Shown here: one piece after another, positions 49,136 through 59,900 of the stretch
How the letters are laid out: the number at the start of each line of letters is the position of its first letter
Numbering within the stretch: the first letter of the stretch is position 1
NCBI RefSeq assembly: GCF_024679245.1
Contig: NC_090172.1
Location: 40,288,653-40,352,652 of the forward strand
DNA from: Pseudorasbora parva
Lineage: Eukaryota; Chordata; Actinopteri; Cypriniformes; Gobionidae
Reading direction: 5' to 3'
DNA length: 64,000 bases
Made by a program: the position numbers and the translations under genes
Notes under the pieces: generated by a model
What the model was told of the DNA's origin: nothing
What the model saw: only the letters and a program-made list of their open reading frames with translations
Database searches by the model: none

Positions 49136-50376
49136 AGTATCCCATGGCCAAAGCCTGACTACCTACAGAAGATTTGATGGTTCTAGCCTCACAGTGACAT
49201 GAAAGGAAAAACTTTTTTTTTTAAACTTGATTGTTATTGGAAGATTCACCTTTTTCTGCTGAAGCATCCCATGGCCAAAGCATGGCTTCCTACCAAAGCT
49301 ACAAGTCTAGCCAGGATGTGATATGAAAGCGAGACATTTTTGGCAAAAACATAGCTTTTTATTGAAAGATGCTTTAGCAAAGCCAGTAGGGGCTAATGCA
49401 ATGCCATGTAATGTAATACAATACAGGTAGTAGCTCATTCTGAGAGGAATTATGAGCTCTTTAGGATGTGCTGACACTCCATAAGATCCGTTTTATAATA
49501 ATAGCAAAAGTTAGTTCTGATACAGCATCCCATGGCCAAAGCCTGGCTATCTACTGAAACTTTGATTGTTCTAGCCTGACAGTGACATGAAAGGAAAAAC
49601 TTGATCATTATTGGAAGATTCACCTTTTTCTGCTGAAGCATCCTATGGCCAAAGGATGGCTTCCAACCAAAGCTAAGAAAGTCTTGCCAGGATGTGACAT
49701 GAAAGCGAGACGCTGAGACCTTTTTGGTAAAAGCCTTGATTTTTACTGAAAGATGCTTTAGCGAGGCCAGCAGGGGCTAATGCAATGCAATGTAATGCAA
49801 TACAGGTGGTAGCTCATTCTGAGAGGAATTATGAGCTACTCAGGATGAACTACCACACCACAAGACCCGTTTTATAAAAACAGAAAAAGTCTGTTCTGCT
49901 GTAGTGTCACATAGCCAAACCCTATCTACCTACCAAACTGTGCTGGTTCTAGCCCAGCAGTGACATAAGAGGGATAACTTTTTGAACAAAAAATGTATTG
50001 TTATTTTCTGCTGTAGTATCCCATGGCTAAAGCTTGACTGCCTACCAATGCTAAGCAGGTCCAGCTGGGATATGTCATGAAAGGAAGACCTTTTGGCAAT
50101 AACTCGATTTTTATTGGAAGATGCTTTAGTGAGGCTAGAAGGGGGTAATCCAATGCACTGTAATGCAATACAGGTTGTAGCTTCTGAGGGGATTTATTAG
50201 CTACTCAGGATGTACTGCCACTCCATTAGACCCATTTTATAAAAATAGCAAAACTCAGTTTCGCTGTAGTGTCCCATAGCCAAACCCTTTCTACCTACCA
50301 AAACTGTGCTGATTCTAGCCCGGCAGTGACATAAAAGGGAAAACTTTTTGGGAAAAACTTGATTGTTATTGAAAGA
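49136..50376. repeat. Old, diverged monomers of the same satellite (about three units)
   Basis: Landmarks of the main array recur here in altered form: CCCATGGCCAAAGC (49141, 49269, 49529), GGTTCTAGCC, GACATGAAAG, CTTGATTGTTATTGGAAG, GAGGCCAGCAGGGGC, GCAATACAGGTGGTAGCTC followed by ATTCTGAGAGGAATTATGAG (49805-49840), and CCATAAGATCCGTTTTAT. Three such dyad positions (about 49435, 49815 and 50180) are spaced about 370-385 bp. Divergence from the main array is large (my estimate is a quarter or more of positions), and the dyad is imperfect. The block is cut at about 50376 by a Tc1 relic. Confidence 0.82.
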
Positions 50377-50805
50377 TTGGAAGTTTCTCCAGCAGGAGTT
50401 GGGCCTATTATACAGCTACATGGCAGGACCTCAGAACCTGTTTATCAGAACCTCCTTCGGCAACATGTGGTTCCTTCACTGCGAGCATCTCCCAATCAGC
50501 CCGCAATTTCCATGCAAGACAATGCTCCCTATCACACTGCAAAACAGGTAAAGCAGTTCCTTAAATGTGAGAACACTGAAATAATGAAATGGCCAGCCCA
50601 GAGTCTGATCTAAACCCCATTGAAAATCTATGTAAAATCATTGGTGACAAAATTATGGCTAAGAAACCCACTACAGTTACCGAACTGTGGAAGAGACTGG
50701 AAGAAGAGTTGACCAAGATCACACCGGAGCAGTATCTAGTGATGTCCTGTGGCAGCAGATGTGCTGAGCTCATTCAAAGCAAGGGCCTCTATACCTCCTA
50801 CTAAT
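50377..50805 (+). pseudogene. Tc1/mariner transposase remnant, frameshifted
   Basis: C-terminal half of a Tc1-like DDE transposase. First frame: LLRQHVVPSLRA and MQDNAPYHTAK (second catalytic Asp), ending WPAQSLI and a stop near 50611. Second frame: SDLNPIENL (the DLNPIE box with the catalytic Glu), then KRLEEELTKITPEQY to the stop at about 50804. A one-base indel near 50603 breaks the frame. The N-terminal paired-like domain, the first Asp and the left terminal repeat are missing. It sits directly against old satellite sequence. Confidence 0.9.
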
Positions 50806-51400
50806 TTATGACTGCTGTAAGCATCAAATTTTAGTTGTAATGTTGTTGTTTTTTTGTGCTGCAGATGTTATTGTTCTCTAATTTTGTATCACAGTGTTTT
50901 CAACAAAATAAAGGTTTTTGCTGAAGTATTTTGTAAAACATGCTGGCAGAACACCCGCAGCTAATCTTCCTTCAAATTTCAAGCAATGAATATTAACAAT
51001 ATTTCTAAAAAAAATATCTAATGTTTCTAAATTGTTCTCTGATGTTGATCTCCACTGTATTTATATTATACAGTGTATATGTTATATATATTTTCTTAGA
51101 TAAACTACTTAATACAGCATTTGTACTGTCATAATGTAATAATAATCTTTACAAGCAAATATCTTGGTTACTGAGGAAAAAACAATGTAAGTTAATGGGA
51201 TCAAATATTGAAGGCCATATAGGGTCAAAACACTGAACTGGACTAGATCCAAAAAGCAACAGTATGAACACAAAGGGTTCTAAGTAAAGGGTTCACATTC
51301 CTACTAAAGGAGACCAAAAAGGATCTGAGTCCTCTTTCAGGGACAGTGTGAATGTAAAGAGAACCGGGTTCTTTTTCAATTGGTTCACTTCTTGGTCCAC
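50806..51400. other. Tc1 3' region and unassigned AT-rich DNA
   Basis: The first 150 bp is probably Tc1 3' untranslated sequence, with AATAAA near 50907. TTGTTCTCTGATGTTGATCTCCACTG (about 51033-51058) could be near the right transposon end, but no partner is present. The remainder to 51400 shows no ORF. At 51265-51400 there is sequence (TAAAGGGTTCACATTCC) that may be one arm of an older element split by the Harbinger-type insertion. Confidence 0.4.
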
Positions 51401-51403
51401 TAA

Positions 51404-52196
51404 GGGTGTGTTCACATTTGTAGTTCGGTTAGTTTGGTTCGTTTGGACCTGACCAAAAAACAAAAACAAAACATATAGTCCTGGTCCGCTTAGCATTCAC
51501 ACTGGCATTTTTAACAGCGGACCTAAAGTTACCGAACCAAAGGCATAGGGAGACGGTCAGAACCTGATCGGTTGGCTTATATAACGTAGCTTGCTTACCG
51601 AACATTCAAAACAATGCTGTGTGCTAGATAAAACACGATCATGATCATGTACACATGCCATTATTTTACCAGCTAAGAAACTCATGAAGAGCTCATAAAA
51701 TGTTCAAAACATTCAAAACAGCACCAGGATTTCCTCTGTTGTATGCAGAAAAGCGACAGTTCTGTCGTCTGTACCGTCAAATGGGCAACACGGGTCCTTT
51801 GATGAGAAGAACCAGGTATGCTTTTTGTGCGTTTTTTCTAGCATTTTCGAAACCTGCTTGTCGAACCAAATATTGATGAGGCACTTCCTCGTTGCTCTAC
51901 GTTTGCCCTCTAACATTAACGTTATTCATTTTGGATACACCGATCTTTCCACGTCGTCAAATTAGCTGACAATACATCGCCTCTTGTGACATCCGTTTTT
52001 TGTTTTGTTTACATGTCTTTAGTTCGTTTGGAAGCGGACCGAGACCTATCTTTTTAGCGGTCTCGGTCCGCTTGTTTGGTGCGCACCAGGGTTCGGATGG
52101 CAGAGATCACATATGTTTAAATGGACCGCACTAAACGAGCAATCGCACCAGGGTTCGTTTTAATCGAACCAAACATGACAAGTGTGAAAGCACCCT
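51404..52196. mobile_element. PIF/Harbinger-like non-autonomous element, TAA target duplication
   Basis: The left end GGGTGTGTTCACATTTG and right end CAAGTGTGAAAGCACCCT form imperfect terminal inverted repeats. Further inward, TTAGTTTGGTTCG (left) pairs with TCGAACCAAACATG (right). The element is flanked by TAA on both sides (51401-51403 and 52197-52199). A 3-bp TWA duplication and GGG-starting ends are the signature of PIF/Harbinger. The element is 793 bp with no transposase; internal ORFs are short and not convincing. Confidence 0.85.
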
Positions 52197-52199
52197 TAA

Positions 52200-52613
52200 A
52201 GGAGTCTGAGTTTGGTTCTTTTAAAGAGGACCCAAGTGTAAAAACACCCTAAATGTAAGTAGTTTAAGCTTGTTTTTGTTTTTTAAGCTCTATTACCTTA
52301 AACAGATAGTTGTGGTAAACAGGATTAAAACTGTTTAGTGCTTTTTTAAACATTTAGAACAGTGCATTGCTGTCAAGACAAGAAACATTTCATAGTCATT
52401 TTCATGTTAATAAATAATTTTCATTCATATAACTAGCATGAGAGCGCAACAAGGCTGAATGTGTTGGCATAGCAAGGTGATACTTCCTGCCTGTTTGTCC
52501 TACAAAGGACGTCTCGTTTAATTCTGATTGAGGACACTCCATATACTGCATCCTACACAGGATGTGTCCTCCGGAGAACACAGCCTTCAAAATTTAACGA
52601 AATGAGACAGAGC
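52200..52613. other. Unassigned sequence right of the Harbinger element
   Basis: 52200-52255 (GAGTCTGAGTTTGGTTC, AAGTGTAAAAACACCCTAAA) partly mirrors 51265-51400 and may be the other arm of an older host element. The rest is AT-rich and has no convincing gene; a 62-codon minus-strand frame is not supported by any motif. Confidence 0.35.
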
Positions 52614-52836
52614 TTCAGTATGTACTGCCACTCCATAAGACCCATTATGTAAAAATAGCAAAAGTCAGTTCTCCTGTAGCATCCCATGACCAAAGCCTGG
52701 TTACTTACCAAAACTGTGCTGGCTGTAGCACGGCAGTGACAGAAAGGGAAAACTTTTTGGAAAAAACTTGATTGTAATTGATTCACCTTTTTCTGCTGTA
52801 TCCTCCCATGGCCAATGCCTGACTCCCTTCGAAAGT
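52614..52836. repeat. Isolated old monomer fragment of the satellite
   Basis: The landmarks GTACTGCCACTCCATAAGACC, AAAAGTCAGTTCTCCTGTAG, CATCCCATGACCAAAGCC, GGAAAACTTTTTGG and TCCCATGGCCAATGCC match the diverged copies at 49136-50376. It is a partial unit, now separated from them by about 2.2 kb that includes the Tc1 relic and the Harbinger-type element. Confidence 0.78.
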
Positions 52837-52947
52837 TAATGGGCAACTCCGGTGAATTTAAGCTTATCTTGATCGTTATACCTTTGTAAGTACAGTCTAT
52901 AGAAAAAAAACTAACCGTATTGGTCCTTGAACATGTAGCTGTTACAG

Positions 52948-54062
52948 TTAATGCCCAGAGCCCCCACTCAGCTAAAACAGCAGCTTTGGGGGCATAAACA
53001 TAAAGGGTGTCTTTGTACCTCTTAACAGGCATAAAATGCAATTAAAATGTCTGTCCAACATGAACAGGTCCCTTACATGACAAAGAGATGTGTTTAGCCA
53101 CTTAGCCATTGTTTAAATTCATCTGTTTTAGATGGCTAGCTGTAGTCTCGCGCTGAAGTCCCGTGGGAATGCCGTTGTAGCTGGAAAAAAAAGGCAAATA
53201 GTCCAGTTGGGAAGAGCATTGTGTGTATGAAGAGGCTCTGCTCATCGGCTCGTCGGTTCTCAGTATTGAACATGTCCGAAAGAAACGGTTTTCAATTCTG
53301 TACTGCTCATCCAACCGCTGCTTGTTCAGTTACACGCACGCTCAGTTCAGTAAACGGTTGGAGTTACAACAAATAATTCAAAAAATTTGTTTATTTCTAT
53401 TCTGAGGGACTGTCACTCATGTCAGAAAGTGAGCAAATAAAGTAACTTGTGGAATCAGCGCTGATTTGAGATGCGAACCATTTAGAATGATTCAGTCCGA
53501 TTTGGTGAACCGGTTCGACCGGTTCACTAAAAAGATCCGGTTAAAAAGAATGATTTGTTTGCAAACCGGACATGACTAGAGTGATGATCAGATCGAGCTC
53601 ACATGTGAAGAAGAAATGGTTCACGTTTGTGCCTTTCCGAATTGTGGCAACAGAATGCGGAAAATTGCAGCAAATGCTTTGATTACGATGACTAGCTTAT
53701 AGACACAACACAGCGGGGCCAGTTGAAGGAAAATGCCATTCCGTGGTCGAATATCGGTGCAACCACTGTGGAGGTAATGTAAACTTTATTTATCCTTCCA
53801 TTTGGGAACCCACGGCTTGAGGAAAGATGTGCAGTAATAAAATAATCATGCTTTACACACACAACGCTCTTCCCAACTGGACTATTTGCCAATTTAAACA
53901 ATGGCTAAGTGGCTAAACGCATCTCGTTGTTATGTAAGGGCCCTGTTCATGTTGGACAGACATTTTCATTGCATTTTGTGTCTGTTAAGAGGCACAAATA
54001 CATCCTTTAAATGTATTCCTCCAAAGCTGCCGTTTTAGCTGAGTGGGGGCTCTGGGCATTAA
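52948..54062. mobile_element. Inverted-repeat element containing a THAP fragment
   Basis: The arm at 52948-53227 and the arm at 53852-54062 are inverted copies at roughly 85% identity by eye. Matched parts are TTAATGCCCAGAGCCCCCAC with its complement at the right end, AATGTCTGTCCAACATGAAC, TTAGCCACTTAGCCATTG and AGTCCAGTTGGGAAGAGC. The left arm has about 70-80 extra bases near 53118-53190. The 625-bp loop holds a THAP-domain start and GAACCGGTTCGACCGGTTC-like sequence near 53506. A THAP-containing DNA transposon (P or Kolobok type) is the likely source, but this is inferred. Confidence 0.7.
53616..53702 (+). pseudogene. THAP-domain N-terminal fragment
   Basis: A 28-codon frame begins MVHVCAFPNCGNRM, the typical start of a THAP zinc finger (C-x4-C with two metal-binding cysteines near the N-terminus), and ends at a TAG. 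The rest of the domain (the AVPTF region, the later Cys and His) is not found downstream in any frame, so this is a fragment. THAP domains are DNA-binding parts of P-type and Kolobok transposases and of host regulators. Its place in the loop of an inverted repeat favours a transposon origin. Confidence 0.6.
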
Positions 54063-54139
54063 AGGCATAATATGTAATGTTTCAGCATTAAAAATATAAA
54101 AAAATCACTATATCTATGTTATATATTTTTTAAAGTTGT

Positions 54140-54543
54140 GTGTTTACATTATCCCGACAGTTCCAATTAACTTCTAAATCCAAAGAAATTAATATTTTAA
54201 TTCAAAGACACGGACCGTGTCTTTATTTCCGTTATGTCGCCCGTCTATCATGTCATATCCGCGTTTGCGTCTTCCTGCGGAACTCGGCGGAACCGCCAAA
54301 CTCAAAGAGGAACACTGACTGTATAAGGGGAACGTCTGATCATGACTACTCTTTGCCTGTACGTTCTGCCAGCTCAACAAAGTGCAAACGTACGGGTGAA
54401 AAAAATGACCCGAGAAGATTTTGGGACAGTAGAAGAAGTAAGAGACTTGTAAACCTTGGAGAAGCCTTTGAAAGATGGCAAAATCTTCGTGACAAGCTTG
54501 GACTGCAGAGAGATGCTGATCTCGCTTGCGTTTTAATAAACAG
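54140..54543 (+). CDS. Exon-like ORF of unknown family ending at a splice donor
   Basis: An open frame ends in KRTGEKNDPRRFWDSRRSKR followed by LVNLGEAFERWQNLRDKLGL and RDADLACVLINR, then a strong donor CAG|GTAAGTT at 54544. The basic patch followed by an amphipathic RVNxGxAFxRWxxLRxxxG-type helix resembles a segment I recall from many unnamed fish proteins, possibly transposon-derived. Residues before about KCKRTGE look unlike coding sequence, so the true exon probably starts near 54350-54380. No partner exon was recognised downstream. Confidence 0.45.
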
Positions 54544-56427
54544 GTAAGTTAAGTAACCATTCAGCTAACATAATAATCATATTATCATAGCATGCTGTAT
54601 GTTTGCATATTGCATAGCGATCTTGACCACATTGAGACGCGTTTAGCTGAATACATATACATTTTGTATTGTATCGGCGTTTCAAACAGGCGGATCCTGT
54701 GTTTTTGGAGACTGAAACAGCTATTTTTTAAAAACTGATTCAAAAGTTTATTTCTATCCGTATATTTGTTGTGTAAAACGCAGATGGACTAGCAGATGGA
54801 CTATCTATTATTGGTTTTATATGTAGCTGGAGAAAGTAACGTTAGCTTCATATGGTAATATGCCACTATCTTGGTCAATTAATATAAGGTGACCTTCACT
54901 GTTGTCATATGTTAATACTAGCTACATATAATATTGATTTAATACTGATCTACTAATTCATATATCTCTGAGTTCCAAAATAAATGTTTATTAGAATGAT
55001 TGATGAACGTGGGGAGCGACACAGCGCGTGTTCCAATGAACAAAATAGGCTATTGCTGGTTCTCTCACTCACTATGTATTATGGGTTGGTAAAGATAAAC
55101 TAAATTGAAATGTATTTCCTTATTGAACAGTTGATAGACAGAATGATAGCAGATTGGTGCTTTAGCTTCAATTTCTACATTTCTACACGGAAACGGATGA
55201 TGTCGCATCGTCCATATTTTTTACGGTCTATGGTATAAACTCATTCTCTCTAGCAACACCTCTCCAAAGTTTCTCTCATATTTATGGTAATAACTTTTGA
55301 ACCCTAAGGGCTTGAAACAATATCCTTTCCTAGGCTTAAGCCAATTTGATTGCACCCTATGATAAAAATCAAAAATCATAAAAGTGGTCTCATTAGATTA
55401 AGGGCATTATGTCGGGATATCCAAATTTACCATATCTACCAGTTTGTCTGTCAGGCTTTTTTTTTTTTTTTTTTTTAAATGCTTATAACTTTGGGTGTGA
55501 TTGACTATTTTTCATAGGAGTAACTTTTTATTGTCTCCTGAATCCTTGCCGAGTCCAACGACACCAGACTTGCCAGGTTTTGGTGCATGATTTGTGCAGT
55601 GTGGTAAAAGCGTCAACAAGTAACACGTCTATGGAGACGTGCATCAGATTAACTGACGTGTAGAAATTTACCTTTACCTGTTTTCACGGTGGCTAGACCG
55701 TGAAAATATAACTGTTGGAACAATTGTATGTACGAGACGGTGAGAGAGGGAGCGCGGCCTACGAACTCCTTGTAATAGGCCTACATGAAGCTGGCTTCTG
55801 CTGTTAAAACTGCAAACTATTCTAAAGTAAATTTTACTTTTAATTAATTACACTCCTGACTCTTGGTCTTCATTTTTCACTACTGGTCTTGGGTCATAAA
55901 CCCCTGCTAACCCCTAACAAGAGTTTGAAGGGGACTGTGGGGACGGATGAGAAAATGTGGCAATGTAGTAAAGCTCTTCTGTATTTTCTTAAAGATGCAG
56001 GGTTCGAACACAGAACATAGTGTTTTTTTATTTTATTTAAAGTACATGAAGTGCTGAAGTTGCTTCATTTATACAAGATAAAACAAGTAGGCCCAGTGGG
56101 AAAAATTTAATCAATTAATTTTGAGAACAAATCATATCAAATATGATGTTAGGAGGATACTGTGTTAAATTAAACCATGTTTTTATTGAGAAAGCATCCT
56201 TCATGTAGCTATGTGTGGAATGGAAGAGGAGTCGGCATGTTGTCACTGCTTTTGTTTTACGGTCTGTGAGTGAGGCGCAAGAATGGTTAAAAGATGAGTT
56301 AAATAAAAATGGGGGTGCCTGTGTTAATTTAACTGTATTTATTTTTCTGAAAGAACCTGGATTACTTAAAAGAAAAATACATGTATTCATTTTTTTTTTT
56401 ATTAAGAAAATGCAAATATCTGGCCCA
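54544..56427. other. Long intergenic stretch, no gene found
   Basis: AT-rich sequence with scattered short ORFs and no recognised motif. Features seen: a poly-T run near 55459-55476, a perfect 10-bp inverted repeat at 55681-55706, and, at 56215-56510, overlapping frames on both strands that I regard as spurious. Parts near 55735-55830 read like a dispersed repeat (GCGGCCTACGAACTCC) but are not identified. Confidence 0.4.
55681..55706. repeat. Perfect 10-bp inverted repeat
   Basis: TTTTCACGGT and ACCGTGAAAA are exact complements separated by GGCTAG, giving a small hairpin or a dyad binding site in otherwise featureless DNA. No function is assigned. Confidence 0.6.
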
Positions 56428-56750
56428 CACTCCAGTACAGCAGGTGGCGGACGCCTCCCGCCAACAAAAAGAAGACGAAGAAGGAGACTTTCCTGCACTG
56501 GTACAAACAAATTCAGGAAAATAAATTAATGCAATCCTGATATGTATTAAGAATAAAGGATTATATTATTGGATATAGAAGTATTTAGTTCATTATTTTC
56601 ACACAAACTAGGTGGCTGTATTCACCTTTAAAGTTGGTTCGCAACCTGCCATAAAACCAAAAGAAAAGGAAGTTGCTGCACACCCCGGTACAGAGGTGGC
56701 GGTGTGCACATGAACACGTTAGTTGCGACCCGCTATGAAAACCAGAGAGT
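56428..56750 (+). repeat. Copies of a short fish repeat in the dis3l 5' flank
   Basis: Copy one: CCAGTACAGCAGGTGGCGG then CCGCCAACAAAAAGAAGACG (56431-56482). A second part-copy: CACCTTTAAAGTTGGTTCGC then AACCTGCCATAAAACCAAAAG (about 56622-56665). A third: CCGGTACAGAGGTGGCGG (about 56684) and onward. The pattern GTACAG-GGTGGCGG ... CCGCCAATAAA-AAGAAGAAG is one I recall as common just upstream of teleost genes. It covers most of the 370 bp before the dis3l start codon, so the promoter or 5' UTR may be partly repeat-derived. Confidence 0.6.
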
Positions 56751-56800
56751 GAGGATCCTGTCTGGTGTTTTGAATGCCCCACCTCAAACTGTAGTTTATT

Positions 56801-56945
56801 ATGAATGATCCGGTCATGATTAAAACCGAAAAGGTTTTACATTTGAACAGCTCAAAGGGTAGAAAGGTCCGTGTGGTTCGGGAGCATTATGTGAGGGAGC
56901 AGGTGCCATGTGGGAGCTCTTTCTGTCAAGCAAACTGTCACAACG
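56801..56945 (+). CDS. dis3l: dis3l exon 1: N-terminus and CR3 motif
   Basis: Encodes [20 protein letters not shown] and the three-cysteine CR3 motif [13 protein letters not shown], which in DIS3 proteins helps recruit them to the exosome. It ends in phase 1 at the donor GTAAGA. Confidence 0.92.
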
Positions 56946-59900
56946 GTAAGAAGCGGAGTATATATAAACTTTATTACAGGCTCTAGGCCCAACCACAACA
57001 CATACAAAAAAATAAAAACAACAACAACAAAAAAAAAGGCATAGATACATACACACACGCATACAGACATACTTGATTCATGAGAGCCTTAACAGGCACG
57101 CATACCAATGTTTCCACAAATATGATTGATATCTGACTGAGCTGCACCTAGGGCTTGTAAGCATCATTATAATACTGTTTTGAGACTCATCAAGTCGGGA
57201 CATAAACTTAAACATTAGGTTCCTCAAGAGAGCCTGTAAAGTGCTTAACCTTGAGTCACAAAAGAGCTTACTTGCACTGGTACTCCTGGGCTTTTTCAGC
57301 AGTATCCTTAGGCAGTCATTATATGCTACTTGAAGTTTACGCAGGGTTTCTTTTTTGTAGCTGACCCACAATGGGGCTGCATACATAGGGGTACAGTATG
57401 CACGAAACAATTTCACTTTCACATCATCAGAACAGTAATGGAATTTCCGAACTAACATGTTTGCTTGGACATACAACATTCGTCTATGCCTATACATATC
57501 TGCATCATCTTCCATCTTGTCAGTGATGATGTGCCCAAGGTATTTCGTACAGTTAGATACACAGAGTGATTGCCCTGACAGATAAAACATTGGAAAGTGC
57601 AGCTTCTGATCCTCCTTGGTCCTACATATCAATACAGCACTCTTGTTTGCATTGTACTGTACATCAAACTCAACCCCATACTCAGAGCATATATCCAACA
57701 GCTGTTGGAACCCAACAGTGCTGGGGGACATAATAGCCAAATCGTCTGCATACATCAGATGGTTTAACATATGAGACAGCCAAACATGAAATGTGTTGTT
57801 TACTATTATTGTTATCGTTTTTAGTGGACGCATCAGTATACATCAGCAGAGCTGGCTAACAAGAGGCAATCTTAAAATACGTGGTATTTAACTTCAAAAC
57901 AGAACAAACTTGATTATGTAACTGTAAAGTTAATATTATTATTTTTTAAACATAGTATAATTTAAGTGTTACAGCTTTATGAAGTGTTAACTATCCAGAA
58001 AATCTTACTTATTACAGTAATTCCCATTATGGTGACTTAATGTGGTCACTCCCCCTGGAATGATTTTCCTATTCCATACTAGTTTAGGACGAACTTAATG
58101 TACAATTTTAGTAATTGAGCAAACGTTTGCAGCCTTTCGATACACTTCACCCTACCACATCAATAATGATCAGTGATTTTACTATCTGATGTTGTGGTGA
58201 GAAGTATTTTTGTTTCGTAGTTCATTTGTTCCTTGTGTAATGAATTTTCATATTGTGTTTACAATTTAAGATAATAATACAATATAATGTTGACCATTTG
58301 TGCTCTAACAGTTGGGAAGGTGCTGTCTGGAGATGTGACCCACTATGTGGTTCCGGATGTGGGAGTGGTTCGTGATTTCTTGGAAATACTGGAGTTTAGG
58401 GAGCTGCAGGGGATCGTTTTAACCCAGACAGCCTACCAGCACACCCGTGGACGCAGGTCATAAGTCAACCACTGAAATATTATTTTGGACATCAGTTTTA
58501 CTTTATTTTCCTGTCACACATTGTCCATTTTTAAGCACTTGCTCTTAGTGTTGTGTGTGAATAAAAAGAAAGAAAATTCTTTCAGAAAAAAAGGGGATCG
58601 TTTTATGCATTTTGTTTTATCTTGTACAGGCACTATAACAGACTGCGCGCTTTACTGAAAGACCCTCGCCATGACTGCGTGCTGTTTGCCAATGAGTTTC
58701 AGCAATATTCCTATTGCCCCAGAGACAAGGGTGAGTCTCAGGACAAATGGAATACAAGGTTAGTCCTGACTATCCAGTATTACGCTTTCTTTTATGCATT
58801 GTGTACTTTGAGAAAAGAGTGTTAATGGGCTCCTTGCACATATCCACATGACGTCATCTCCGCAACGGGCAAATACGGCCCTCCCTTTTCCGATTTGGCG
58901 AAAGATCAGTCATAATTACTCTATATGGTCATGGTAGACTTGTGAACTGTTGGCATGAATGCATCCTTTTAAACACAAAAAACACAGAAATTGAGGTCTT
59001 TAAATGGGATTGTGCAGCAAGTATGGCATTTTATTAAGTAATAAATAATGATATTTGAAATCCAAAGCTGCACACTGTAAACACAATCCCATTCAAACAC
59101 ATCATAATAAAACAAACAGAAAGCAGTAACGAACAACTTAAGCAGCTTTTGAAAAAAGTTAAGCACATGCAAGGCAGCAACAGTGGCCAGAGGCTTGAAC
59201 AGCTTGAGCAGTTTTTTGGAAGTTGAGCACATACAAAGCGATAACAGAGGTCAAAATGTAACATGACCATTTTAAGCACAACACACAATTTGAACTCGAA
59301 CCTTTTGGAACTGCTGAACTCGGAACTCTGACATAAATTACAAGTGCAGCCCTACATTTACATAGTGAGGTTTTTCGTGCTTCTTCATGGATCTGAAACA
59401 GAAAGCCTGTACAGCGACTTCACTTGTGGCTCTGTCTTTGTTTGACACTAATGCCAATCACATATTAACACAATAATAAGTTAGGCACATACATGTAAGC
59501 GTATAGGACACAACAATATACATTTTTCCGCCTAACACAAGAAAACCGTAAGTTACTACATTACAACACGCATATTCTGTCAGACTGGAATTGTTTATTA
59601 GCCTAGCAAGCTAAAGTAAGCCATAAAGTTTGAGAGATCTAGATTTACCTTCATATCCGTGGATGTATGAAGATGCATACATCTTAAAGCCCTTCTCTAA
59701 TTTACTGGTAGGTGATTTGGAGGAGGACTTGCAAAGGCAATATACGTCCGTTATCGAAAGTTTCGGGCAAGTCTTGTAAACATCTAGTTTAGAAAAGAGC
59801 CATGTTTAGACCGGAAAAGACTAAGCCGCATTTTCGGTAAGGAAGTAGTTATGTGCAAAGAGCCCATAGAGTATGGAGAAATAGAGTATTAATTTGTGTA

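Noticed and set aside
53507..53525. GAACCGGTTC palindrome as a Grainyhead or glucocorticoid-type site
   Set aside because: The motif fits loosely, but it sits in a dispersed element's loop and similar words are frequent in such elements. No regulated gene is evident.
56115..56529. 131-codon minus-strand and 104-codon plus-strand overlapping ORFs
   Set aside because: They overlap each other on opposite strands, the plus frame ends in the AAGAAG repeat, and neither has a recognisable domain.
58969..59288. Two minus-strand ORFs of 84-87 codons in dis3l intron 3
   Set aside because: They lie inside a TIR element, overlap in different frames, and have repetitive Leu/Phe/Cys composition without motifs.
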